This document shows positions 6,973 to 14,229 of a stretch of DNA of 15,061 nt, in pieces. Each line of letters opens with the position of its first letter. The first letter of the stretch is position 1. Origin of the DNA: Proteobacteria bacterium UBA5122 (GTDB lineage: Bacteria; Pseudomonadota; Gammaproteobacteria; Tenderiales; Tenderiaceae); NCBI GenBank assembly GCA_002415485.1, contig DHYU01000061.1:1-15061 (forward strand), in the 5' to 3' direction. The notes below the pieces were generated by a model that worked only from the letters and a program-made list of their open reading frames with translations, had not been told where the DNA came from and ran no database searches. The translations under genes and the position numbers were made by a program.

Positions 6973-8402
6973 GTCTGTCCGTTAAGCGCCAGTACCAGCG
7001 TTTTCCTTATCCGCCGGTGAATGCGCTGGCGCTGCCGCGTCGTGATCAAGGTCAGGCGCTGGCGTGGGCACGAGGTGCGGAGTGGGCGCGTCAGCAAGGT
7101 TTGAATCTGTCGAGCGATGGTCGTGGCCTGCGCATCCTGGTGGCAGGTTGTGGCACCGTGGAGGCCTTGGTCGTGGCGCAGATGCACCCGCAGGCCTCGG
7201 AGGTCGTGGCGCTGGATCTGAGTGAGGCGTCATTGCAGCGCCTGGGGCGGCGTCTCACGTTGGCACGTATGCGCGATGTGTGTTCGTTGGCGGCCTTGCG
7301 TGGCAGATCATTGCCGAGGGTGCAGCGCGTGGCGGCGGATATGCATCACTGGCATGGCGGTGAGTTTGATTACATCGTGGCCAGCAATGTGTTGCACCAC
7401 ACGCCGGATGCGGCGCTGGCGCTGAGGCGTTTGGCATCCATGTTGAAGCCTGGCGGTTTGATGAGAGTGGTGACCTATCCCGCGCATAGTCGGCTGTGGA
7501 TTCGGCACGTGGGGGTATGGCTGCGCTGGTTTGGGCTGCACCATGACACGCCGCGTTTGCAATGGTCGGCGGCGAGCTTGATGAGGGAGTTGCCGGATGC
7601 CCATCCATTAAAGACCTGTTTTTTTGCGCATAGTGAGCATCGCACGGAGGCCGGTTTGGTGGATGCCTTTTTACATGCGTTGGAGCGGCCGTTGCGCCCC
7701 TGGCAATGGCGCATTGCAATTGCAGCGGCAGGTTTAAAAAGCCTGGCGGAAGATCAGCATGAGTTATCACGTAGCAGTGTGTTGTCTGAACTCGTACCCG
7801 CGACATCGGTGCTGGATGATTGGCAACGCCTGCAGGTGATGGATGATCTGTTGGAATTGGCGACCAACCCGGTGTGGTGGTTGTACAAAGGTCAGGCCGA
7901 AGACGAAGAGGCACTGCCTGTCTTGCCCTCGATCAAGGTGCCAGTGGCGCATGGAGATAGCAGGATGCTCTGCGCCTCGATGTCGCCACAACAATTGGCG
8001 GGGTCCGAATGGATGGCGCAAACGTGGCAGTTGCCATCTCAAGCCTATTTTGAGTTGGGGCAAGGGGTGAGACGCGCTGCGGCACTGTTGCAACAGGTTG
8101 ATGTCGACGTTGAGCAGGTGTTGCAGGCGTTTAAACATGAGTACGGTCAGCGGGTGGATCAGCACGGGCGCGACCTGCCCGGTTTGGCCTTGTGTGATTA
8201 TTCTGCGGCAGAGTTGTTGGCGAGTGTGCGGCCATGGTCGGCCGCGTTGTGGCAGCAGTTACAGCAACAGCTGCCGCCAACCGCGCATTTGAAATACGCG
8301 GGCGCCGTGGTGCCGGGGGATGGGCTCGTGGCCCAGGCGTCTTATTTGCAGTTGCGCTATGGTGCACTGCAATCGTCTATCGAAATTGAGTTTGGGGTGT
8401 GA
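6969..8402 (+). CDS. Class I SAM-dependent methyltransferase with long C-terminal region (477 aa)
   Basis: N-terminal Rossmann methyltransferase of about 45-175: motif I ILVAGCGTVEA (56-66), acidic D83 in VVALDLSE for the SAM ribose, FDYIVASNVLHHTPD (133-147) and LKPGGLMRVVTY (159-170). The very N-terminus, QYQRFPYPP (8-16), is a motif seen in front of several methyltransferases of this type. The remaining 300 or so residues match no domain I can name; they are Gln/Leu-rich with conserved-looking NPVWWLYKG. The substrate is unknown. The start is fixed by the 4-nt overlap with the upstream beta-CASP gene; the HIT gene starts 1 nt after the stop. Alternative view: the C-terminal half may be a cupin-like or protein-binding region, but I cannot support this from motifs. 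Confidence 0.85.
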   Translation: MSLSVKRQYQRFPYPPVNALALPRRDQGQALAWARGAEWARQQGLNLSSDGRGLRILVAGCGTVEALVVAQMHPQASEVVALDLSEASLQRLGRRLTLARMRDVCSLAALRGRSLPRVQRVAADMHHWHGGEFDYIVASNVLHHTPDAALALRRLASMLKPGGLMRVVTYPAHSRLWIRHVGVWLRWFGLHHDTPRLQWSAASLMRELPDAHPLKTCFFAHSEHRTEAGLVDAFLHALERPLRPWQWRIAIAAAGLKSLAEDQHELSRSSVLSELVPATSVLDDWQRLQVMDDLLELATNPVWWLYKGQAEDEEALPVLPSIKVPVAHGDSRMLCASMSPQQLAGSEWMAQTWQLPSQAYFELGQGVRRAAALLQQVDVDVEQVLQAFKHEYGQRVDQHGRDLPGLALCDYSAAELLASVRPWSAALWQQLQQQLPPTAHLKYAGAVVPGDGLVAQASYLQLRYGALQSSIEIEFGV

Positions 8403-8403
8403 G

Positions 8404-8844
8404 ATGGCAGAACAGGCGTGTCCGCTATGTATGGCGGAAAATGAACAGGTGTTGTGGCGTGATGATATCTGTCGTGTGATTTTGGTGAATGAGGTGGGGT
8501 ATCCGGGTTTTTGTCGCGTAATACTCAATCGTCATGTGGCGGAAATGACGGATCTCGCGGCTGGCGAGCGGATGCATGTGATGCAGGTGGTATTTGCGGT
8601 GGAGGCGGTGTTGCGTCAGGTATTGTCGCCGGACAAGATTAATCTGGCATCGCTGGGTAATTATGTGCCGCACCTGCATTGGCATGTCATTCCGCGCTTT
8701 AGGAGCGATCCGCATTTTCCAGAGTCTGTATGGGGAAAAGTACAGCGAGTTTCTGAATCTATTGATGAAAATCGAAGTCAGCAAATATCAGCAAACATTG
8801 CTCAGGCGTTGAAACAAGCAGGAATTGAACGATCTAGCATTTAA
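8404..8844 (+). CDS. HIT (histidine triad) family protein (146 aa)
   Basis: Small nucleotide-binding hydrolase or transferase of the HIT superfamily. The active-site triad is PHLHWHVIPR (H90, H92, H94), and NLASLGN (80-86) precedes it as expected. CPLC (6-9) near the N-terminus is a common feature of the proteobacterial group. Members typically hydrolyse nucleoside phosphoramidates or dinucleotides; the substrate here is not deducible. The ATG at 8404 is 1 nt after the methyltransferase stop. It is chosen over in-frame ATGs further upstream (8320, 8362), which would lie inside that gene. Last gene of the 5554-8844 operon; no clear terminator follows. Confidence 0.9.
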   Translation: MAEQACPLCMAENEQVLWRDDICRVILVNEVGYPGFCRVILNRHVAEMTDLAAGERMHVMQVVFAVEAVLRQVLSPDKINLASLGNYVPHLHWHVIPRFRSDPHFPESVWGKVQRVSESIDENRSQQISANIAQALKQAGIERSSI

Positions 8845-8900
8845 TATGTAGCACATATTTTGTTGTAAATAACTTTGATCACTGTCCGTTGATGACTGTA

Positions 8901-8921
8901 GGTTTTATTAGCCATAAAACC
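8901..8921. repeat. Short inverted repeat upstream of the diguanylate cyclase gene
   Basis: GGTTTTAT (8901-8908) and ATAAAACC (8914-8921) form a perfect 8-bp stem with loop TAGCC. No T-run follows, so it is not an ordinary terminator. It sits 54 nt before the next start codon and might be an operator or a 5'-leader hairpin. The rest of the 130-nt gap shows no convincing promoter or riboswitch. Confidence 0.5.
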
Positions 8922-8974
8922 ATTAAGTCCATGGAGGGGTAGAAGCTCCTGCAGATGTAGAGGGTGGTGATTGA

Positions 8975-10288
8975 ATGAAAAGTTTGATTGTCGAATCATC
9001 AAGGGTTTTTGCGGGCATGTTCTCAGCAATGATTCAACAAGGGGGGATGGATGTTGAATTAGCGGCTTCCGGGCAGCAGGCCTTGGATATGCTCGTCAAG
9101 AAACACTTTGATTTTGTCTGTACCTCCATGGTGTTAAAAGACACTGATGGCGTGGCGCTTGCACATGCAATCCGCGAGCGTGGGCTAATTGAGGATCGGC
9201 CGCTGGTGATGGTGACCAGCAGCGAAGACAGGGCCCTGTTGGCGGGGGCAATCTCTTCCGGCGTAACCGAGGTGTTTCGCAAAGACAATCTGGAATTGTT
9301 GCGGGAGTATGTATCGCAGTTTGTCATGTTGCATGGCAGGGCAGAAAAGCTGTCAGGCAAGGTGTTGTATGTAGAGGATACATTGTCTGTTGCGGAAAAG
9401 ACCAAGGCCTTGCTGAGATCGGCGGGGCTGCAAGTGACGCACTTTGTAACCGCCGAAGAGGCGTTGACGAGCTTTCATGACGAGGCCTATGACCTGGTGT
9501 TGACCGACTTGATGTTGGCCGGTGACATGAGTGGCAACGCCCTGTTGCGCCATGTGCGTGCAACCGAGGGCAGTAAGGGGCGAGTGCCAACCTTGGTGAT
9601 GACGGGGTTCGATGACAGTGCGCGCAAGATTGAGTTGTTACGTTCGGGTGCCAGCGACTACATTCCTAAACCTTATATCGATGAAGAGCTCCTGGTGCGG
9701 GTCGCCAATCATTTGACCAATAAGCGCCTGGTGGATCGAATTGAATCTCAGCAAAAGCGCATGCATGAGCTGGCGATGAAGGATCAGCTAACCGGTTTGT
9801 ACAATCGTCATTATTTGATGGAAGCGGCGAACGCCAAGTTATCTGAGGCGGCGCGGCATAAATTTGCATGTGCCTTGGTCATCGTCGATGCCGATAAATT
9901 TAAATCGATTAATGATACCCATGGGCATCAGGCCGGTGATGTTGTGCTGCAGGAGCTGGGGGGGGTGTTGAAAGATGCCTGTCGCAAGGAGGATATTGCG
10001 GCCCGTTTCGGCGGTGAAGAGTTTGTATTGTTGTTGTCGCACTGTACAGCCGAAGATGCCTGCGCCAAGGCCGATCGGATACGCCGTAAGATTGCCGAAC
10101 TGATGCCAGCTGGATTAAAGGTGACGGCCAGTTTTGGTGTGGCCGCATTGGAGGCAGGGGAGCGGGCCGAGTTCTCGGAGCTGTTCAAGGTTGCCGATGA
10201 GGCGGTGTATCAGGCCAAAGAGCGTGGCCGCAATCAGGTTGTGTTGGGACAAGCGGTGCAAACCAGTTTTTTGAATGCCGTCGGTTAA
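8975..10288 (+). CDS. PleD-like response regulator: REC-REC-GGDEF diguanylate cyclase (437 aa)
   Basis: Predicted cytoplasmic enzyme making c-di-GMP from two GTP, controlled by phosphorylation. REC1 (about 1-118) has the fold but lacks the phospho-acceptor: FDFVCTSMVL has S51 where Asp is expected, and the acidic pair is reduced to E7-S8. REC2 (about 128-248) is intact: E134-D135, acceptor D178 in LVLTDLML, T210 and K232. The GGDEF domain (about 265-427) has the active signature GGEEF (346-350) and an inhibitory I-site RKED (337-340) five residues before it, so product inhibition is expected. No partner histidine kinase is in the window. The ATG at 8975 is preceded by a purine-rich GAGGGTGGTG stretch. 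The stop overlaps the -35 of the next gene's predicted promoter. Confidence 0.93.
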   Translation: MKSLIVESSRVFAGMFSAMIQQGGMDVELAASGQQALDMLVKKHFDFVCTSMVLKDTDGVALAHAIRERGLIEDRPLVMVTSSEDRALLAGAISSGVTEVFRKDNLELLREYVSQFVMLHGRAEKLSGKVLYVEDTLSVAEKTKALLRSAGLQVTHFVTAEEALTSFHDEAYDLVLTDLMLAGDMSGNALLRHVRATEGSKGRVPTLVMTGFDDSARKIELLRSGASDYIPKPYIDEELLVRVANHLTNKRLVDRIESQQKRMHELAMKDQLTGLYNRHYLMEAANAKLSEAARHKFACALVIVDADKFKSINDTHGHQAGDVVLQELGGVLKDACRKEDIAARFGGEEFVLLLSHCTAEDACAKADRIRRKIAELMPAGLKVTASFGVAALEAGERAEFSELFKVADEAVYQAKERGRNQVVLGQAVQTSFLNAVG

Positions 10289-10313
10289 CAGTTGAATGTA
10301 TGGCGCGTACAAT
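10285..10313 (+). promoter_or_regulatory. Strong sigma70-like promoter before the DUF2452 gene
   Basis: TTAACA (10285-10290), 17-bp spacer, TACAAT (10308-10313): each box is one base off consensus. Transcription should start near 10320, which is the A of the chosen ATG, implying a leaderless or nearly leaderless mRNA. Confidence 0.6.
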
Positions 10314-10319
10314 GGCGCC

Positions 10320-10814
10320 ATGAGTGAGCAATATAAAAAACATGAAGGTAAGGGTGAGGTGCATCAGGGCAGTGCCCGCACCGCGCCGTATCCCGTCAGT
10401 CGTTTGGGCGCGAGTGTCGACCTGGTTGATCTGGCGCAACAGATTTCCTCCGCCGATAGCCACATCAATACCCGTGTCAGTGCCAAGTTGCAAGTGATCG
10501 CCGAGCAGATTCGGCTATTGCAGCAAGAGGCACAGGCGGCGCTGGAAGATGCACAGCGTGATCAGGCCCTGCATCGTGCGCAATGTAACTTCAAACGTAT
10601 CCCTGGCCGTATCTATCACCTGTATGAACGGATGGATGGCAGCACATATTTTTCGATGCTGGGGCCGAAAGATTGGGGCGGTAAACCGCCGCATCAGTTT
10701 GCCGGCAGTTTTCGACTGGAAAATGACATGTCATGGACGGCCGAGGCGGACCTCGATCAGCCAGATGACAGCCGCGAACTGGTGCGGCGTCTGTTGTTGC
10801 AGCGTGACCTGTAA
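10320..10814 (+). CDS. DUF2452 family protein of unknown function (164 aa)
   Basis: I recognise the DUF2452 pattern: an N-terminal GKG segment (MSEQYKKHEGKG), a helix (about 32-85) with ISSADSHINTRVSAKLQVIAEQ, then CNFKRIPGRIYHLY (about 89-102), the aromatic YFSMLGPKDWG and SFRLENDMSWT near the end. No catalytic motif or membrane segment is visible and no function is known to me. The start at 10320 gives the usual family N-terminus; the in-frame ATG at 10296 lies inside the predicted promoter. No Shine-Dalgarno is present, in keeping with a leaderless message. The stop touches the stop codon of the convergent SDR gene without any spacer. Confidence 0.8.
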   Translation: MSEQYKKHEGKGEVHQGSARTAPYPVSRLGASVDLVDLAQQISSADSHINTRVSAKLQVIAEQIRLLQQEAQAALEDAQRDQALHRAQCNFKRIPGRIYHLYERMDGSTYFSMLGPKDWGGKPPHQFAGSFRLENDMSWTAEADLDQPDDSRELVRRLLLQRDL

Positions 10815-11534
10815 TCAATCACGTTTGGGTTTGAACTGTACCACCTTCTTTAGCGGCGAAAGATTCACTTCGTCGATCACCGTGCCCGGCCGGGCTGTCA
10901 AAATCATCTTCACTGCTTCAGCAACATCATTTGCCTGAATGGCATTGCTGCTGTCATCGCCGGGGCGGAAGTTCAGTTCATCAAAGAAGGGTGTGTCGAC
11001 CATGCCGGGGTTGATGATGGAGACGGCGACGCCCTGTTTGCTGCTCTCCTCACGCAAGGCCTGCGCAAAACCGCGCAGCGCAAATTTGCTGGCGCAGTAG
11101 ATGCTGCCCTTTTGTGCGCCTGCCAATGCGGCCTCCGAACCGATGAAGATGATGTTACTGTGCGCCTTTTGTTTTAACTGTGGCATGAAGGCCTTGCAGA
11201 CAAAGGCATGGCTGGTGAAGTTCAGATCCATCAATTTGTAGATCTGTTTGTAGCTGAATTCTTCGAGCGAGCCAAACTGGCCGCGGCCGGCGCAATTGAT
11301 CAGCGCATCGATCTCTGGGTGTTGTTTGGCCAGGGCATCGAGTTGTGCGGGTAGCGCCTTGATGTCGCCGAGGTCCATTTCTATCGCACTGAAGCGATGT
11401 GGATCGTAGGCGCATTGGCTGAAGTCTCGGCCGATGCCGATCACGCGATGGCCCTCGGCCAATAACAATTCAGTGATGGCGCGACCGATGCCGGAGCTGG
11501 CGCCGGAGATCAAGACGGTTCTATGTTCACTCAT
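10815..11534 (-). CDS. Short-chain dehydrogenase/reductase (239 aa)
   Basis: NAD(P)-dependent classical SDR oxidoreductase. Cofactor motif GASSGIG (11-17), D54 in MDLGD, NCAGRG (80-85), and the catalytic set N105, S133, Y146 and K150 (YCASK). INPGMVDTPF (174-183) is the usual post-catalytic segment. The substrate is unknown. The ATG at 11534 overlaps the stop of the radical SAM gene by 4 nt, with GGAAG about 7 nt upstream. A longer frame reaching 11828 lies wholly inside that neighbour and is not used. Last gene of the minus-strand operon, abutting the convergent DUF2452 gene. Confidence 0.92.
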   Translation of the reverse strand: MSEHRTVLISGASSGIGRAITELLLAEGHRVIGIGRDFSQCAYDPHRFSAIEMDLGDIKALPAQLDALAKQHPEIDALINCAGRGQFGSLEEFSYKQIYKLMDLNFTSHAFVCKAFMPQLKQKAHSNIIFIGSEAALAGAQKGSIYCASKFALRGFAQALREESSKQGVAVSIINPGMVDTPFFDELNFRPGDDSSNAIQANDVAEAVKMILTARPGTVIDEVNLSPLKKVVQFKPKRD

Positions 11535-12532
11535 ATGGATTCTTCCGTGCAGGCAAACAGTTTTTCTTTGGGCATGTGTGTCAGGAGTTCCTGTTTGCAG
11601 AAGCTTAACATGCGTTGTTCGATCTCGGCCGGGTAGGCCACCATCGTGTTGGTGTCGGTCAACGGCGCGGCAAACATCTTTTCGTCTGGATAGAGGCGCA
11701 CCATGTTGCGAAAGAATGTGTGGGGCATGCGAAAGCTGCCGAGGCTGACCGAGTGAAGTCGCTCTAGGTCGATGTGTGCAAATACCTGGCGAAAGAAATC
11801 GGCATACAGCGTTTGATAGTTGTGGCAATAGATCACCGGGTCAAAGCGCAGGCCGATCTTCCAACCCGCCTGTTGCAGTTTGCCGAGGGCATCCAGCCGT
11901 TTGGAGAGTGATGGTGCCTTGTGTTCCAGCGCCTGCGCCACACTGTCGGGCGACAGGCTGAAGGCGACGACACAATTGTCGATCGTGGGGCGATCAAGCA
12001 GGGCGCGGATCTGTGTGCTTTTGGTGCGCAGTTCGAGTATGGCATTGGGGTGTCTGGCGAAGGTATCGAGTGCGTGCGCGGCAAAGCCGGTGACGGGTTC
12101 CAGTGCCAGGCTGTCGCAGTCGTAGCCGGAGAAGAAATACGCAGGTTCTTTGTGTTGCTGCGCTGTCTCAATGATCGCTCGGTCGAAGTCTTCGTAGTTG
12201 ACGAACAACACATAGTTGGCCGAACGATACATGCCTTGCAGGAAACAGTAACGGCAGTCGTAGAGGCAGTTCAGCATGTGCGAAAAATAATAATTATGCT
12301 GGCCGCCGATGTTGTAACTCAGTGGTGCCGGGAGCACGAAGTTTTTGAACTTGCTGGCGAGGATCAACGCGGGCTTTTGTTTTTGCAGGCGGAAGTTTTG
12401 CGCGGCGGGATTAAAGACCTCGCTATAGCGTTCACAATCGATGCGTCGTGCCTTGGGATAACGTGCACAGATCTCGCGGGTGCGTGGATGATCGGCGACG
12501 GCGGCCTCGATGTAGAGGGTGTCGATCATCAA
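11531..12532 (-). CDS. Spore-photolyase-like radical SAM protein (333 aa)
   Basis: Radical SAM enzyme of the SPL/SplB group: the cluster motif is CxxxCxxC in CLYDCRYC (C89, C93, C96), preceded by the family-like NIGGQHNYYFSHMLN and followed by a TIM-barrel-like C-terminus. In spore formers SplB reverses the spore photoproduct (a thymine dimer) in DNA; here the host shows no sign of sporulation, so the substrate may be another modified thymine or nucleobase. The H-donor Cys of SplB, some 43 residues after the cluster, would fall near GYDCDSLALEPVTG (136-149): C139 fits by distance, but motif alignment places Y137 at that site. Overlaps by 4 nt both the upstream phosphorylase gene and the downstream SDR gene, so the three are tightly co-translated. 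A second ATG directly follows the first. Confidence 0.85.
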   Translation of the reverse strand: MMIDTLYIEAAVADHPRTREICARYPKARRIDCERYSEVFNPAAQNFRLQKQKPALILASKFKNFVLPAPLSYNIGGQHNYYFSHMLNCLYDCRYCFLQGMYRSANYVLFVNYEDFDRAIIETAQQHKEPAYFFSGYDCDSLALEPVTGFAAHALDTFARHPNAILELRTKSTQIRALLDRPTIDNCVVAFSLSPDSVAQALEHKAPSLSKRLDALGKLQQAGWKIGLRFDPVIYCHNYQTLYADFFRQVFAHIDLERLHSVSLGSFRMPHTFFRNMVRLYPDEKMFAAPLTDTNTMVAYPAEIEQRMLSFCKQELLTHMPKEKLFACTEESI

Positions 12533-13332
12533 AAATAACTCTCGATCTCGTCGATCTGCTGTTGCAAGAGTGGTAACACCTGGCGGCTATGGCGCTGCGC
12601 TAGCAGGGCATCGTTGAATGGCGAACACGCCGGGGCGAGCGCCTGCCAGCGTTGCAGCAGTCGTTTTAGTTGATGTTGTTGGCTGGTGCTGAAATGCCAC
12701 TGTGCCAGGAAGCGCGCCATGTGTTCGGGTGTGGCAAACATCTCCTGTTGCGTGGTCAGTAGCTGGCGCAGTTGTTGGATGATGTGATCGATTGCATCGA
12801 GTTGCTGTTCGATCAGTTCTTGGCCGAGCGCTGCATCGACGCTTTGGCACGGGTTGTGGCAATCATCCGACACGACCTTAAGGCATTGCACCAGCTCGCC
12901 ACTGTTAAACCGGCTCGCGCTGGCGTAGAAGCCGCTGGCCTCCATGTCATAGAGCATGTGTTCGGCGCCGCCGTTGGCCTGTGGCTGATCGACCGTGGTC
13001 AGGGCGCAGCGTAATGTGGGGCTATTGATAACGTGTGGTGGATACCAGCGCTGGCCGCTGCTGTGGTCGGTGATCTTGTCGATCAGTGCCGACTCACCGA
13101 TCGTCATCGATGTGCCGCCTGCAAGGCCGATGTTGAGCCAGGCGTGGTTGTTGTCATCGGCGATGAAGGTGGTGGCGGCCGCGGCGGCCAGTTTGCCCTT
13201 GCCGCTGACGATCAGTTGCAGGTCATCGCGCTGGTAGAGGCGAAAACCACCGGCGGTTGCGCGGCCGTTCAAACCATAGTGGTTGATCAGTGGTTTGGCC
13301 TCGGCCTGTAGGGCGACGATTAGATTGATCAT
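12529..13332 (-). CDS. Nucleoside phosphorylase/MTAN-superfamily protein with C-terminal extension (267 aa)
   Basis: Residues 1 to about 165 resemble the PNP_UDP_1 fold: LIVALQAEAKPL with E11, the Gly-rich NIGLAGG (67-73), YDMEASGFYASA (128-139, with E131) and KVVSDD with D156. E11, E131 and D156 fall where MTA/SAH nucleosidases keep their catalytic Glu-Glu-Asp, so nucleoside or nucleobase cleavage is a fair inference. The remaining 100 residues are helical and Gln-rich (IIQQLRQLLTTQQEM, HFSTSQQHQLKRLLQRW) and unlike the family. Start: GAAGGA, overlapping the stop of the glycosyltransferase gene, lies a few nt upstream. It overlaps the radical SAM gene by 4 nt. The pairing suggests handling of modified nucleosides or SAM by-products, but that is inference. 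Confidence 0.75.
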   Translation of the reverse strand: MINLIVALQAEAKPLINHYGLNGRATAGGFRLYQRDDLQLIVSGKGKLAAAAATTFIADDNNHAWLNIGLAGGTSMTIGESALIDKITDHSSGQRWYPPHVINSPTLRCALTTVDQPQANGGAEHMLYDMEASGFYASASRFNSGELVQCLKVVSDDCHNPCQSVDAALGQELIEQQLDAIDHIIQQLRQLLTTQQEMFATPEHMARFLAQWHFSTSQQHQLKRLLQRWQALAPACSPFNDALLAQRHSRQVLPLLQQQIDEIESYF

Positions 13333-13342
13333 GCGTCTTCCT

Positions 13343-14191
13343 TCAGGCCTCTGTTTCAGTCTGCCAGCGTTGCAGCAGTGCTTCGTATTCAGTGATGATC
13401 TCGGTGCGGCCGCGTTTGCGTGCGCCGTTGAGATAGATGCTGGCCTTTTTCAACATCACTTGGCGGGCAGCCTCTAAGTCTTCGTGCCTGAGGGTGTCAC
13501 TGCTGAGCAGGCGCTCCAGCGCACGGATGCGAAAGCGGTCCATGCCCCAAAAGCGTGCTGATAGTTGATCGGCGTGGCCGCCGTATTTGGTGATAAGTGC
13601 CTGGTCGATGTAGAGCACGGGTTCGCGGGCGGTCAGGCGCAACCACAGGTCGTAGTCTTCACAGGCGGGCAGGTCTTCGTCGAAGTAGCCGATGTCGTCG
13701 AAGACGCTGCGGTGGATCATGGTTGTCGATGGCGAGATGACGCACATCGGCAGGCAGTGCTGAAAGATCCAGCCACCTTGTTTGCCGTGTTTTTGCATCT
13801 GTTTGATCTGTTCGCCATTACGGAGCCAGATCTCATCGCTGTGGATCAGTCGATGCGCGGGTGCGGCGGCGAGGGCCTCGAGCTGGCATTGCAGTTTGTT
13901 GGGGTGCCACTCGTCGTCGGAGTCGAGCAGTGCAATCCAGTTGCCAGTGGCCTGTTCGATGCCGCGATTGCGTGCGGCGCTGACGCCCTGGTTTGTTTGT
14001 TGGATCACGCGCACCTGTGGGTAGTGTTGGGCGAGCAGGTCAGGGGTGTCATCATCGGAGCCGTCGTCGATGACGATGATCTCCTCGGCGCTGCGGGTTT
14101 GTGCCAGCACCGAGTCGAGCGCGCGCGGCAGCGTGTGGGCGCGGTTGTGGCTGGGGATGATGACGCTGATGCGGGGATTCAAATCGGACAT
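13343..14191 (-). CDS. Family 2 glycosyltransferase (282 aa)
   Basis: GT-A fold transferase using a nucleotide-sugar donor, probably for surface polysaccharide. Visible motifs: SVIIPSHNRAHTLPRAL (9-25), VIDDGSDDDT (40-49), GVSAARNRG (69-77), the metal-binding DSDDEW (90-95) and the acceptor-side CEDYDLWLRL (177-186). No membrane segment, so cytoplasmic or peripheral. Start chosen at 14191 (MSDLNPRIS), which begins 8 residues before the first strand; in-frame ATGs at 14200 and 14212 are possible. The chosen start codon sits inside an inverted repeat. The gap to the phosphorylase gene is 10 nt. Confidence 0.93.
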   Translation of the reverse strand: MSDLNPRISVIIPSHNRAHTLPRALDSVLAQTRSAEEIIVIDDGSDDDTPDLLAQHYPQVRVIQQTNQGVSAARNRGIEQATGNWIALLDSDDEWHPNKLQCQLEALAAAPAHRLIHSDEIWLRNGEQIKQMQKHGKQGGWIFQHCLPMCVISPSTTMIHRSVFDDIGYFDEDLPACEDYDLWLRLTAREPVLYIDQALITKYGGHADQLSARFWGMDRFRIRALERLLSSDTLRHEDLEAARQVMLKKASIYLNGARKRGRTEIITEYEALLQRWQTETEA

Positions 14192-14217
14192 GGCGGCCAT
14201 TCTAGCAGCCATGTCCG
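14185..14217. repeat. Inverted repeat covering the glycosyltransferase start codon
   Basis: CGGACATGGC (14185-14194) and GCCATGTCCG (14208-14217) are perfect 10-bp arms with a 13-nt loop. The outer flanks, AAT and ATT, also match if one extra base is skipped. On the minus-strand mRNA this would hide the ATG at 14191 in a stem. It may be translational control, an operator, or a by-product of the repeated Met-Ala start codons. Confidence 0.6.
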
Positions 14218-14229
14218 GATTGGTGTGGC

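Noticed and set aside
8845..8974. c-di-GMP riboswitch in front of the diguanylate cyclase gene
   Set aside because: I could not find the GEMM-type conserved core; only a simple hairpin is present.
11535..11828. N-terminal extension of the SDR frame up to 11828
   Set aside because: It is the shadow of the radical SAM gene. The SDR fold starts right after the ATG at 11534, which overlaps the previous stop by 4 nt.
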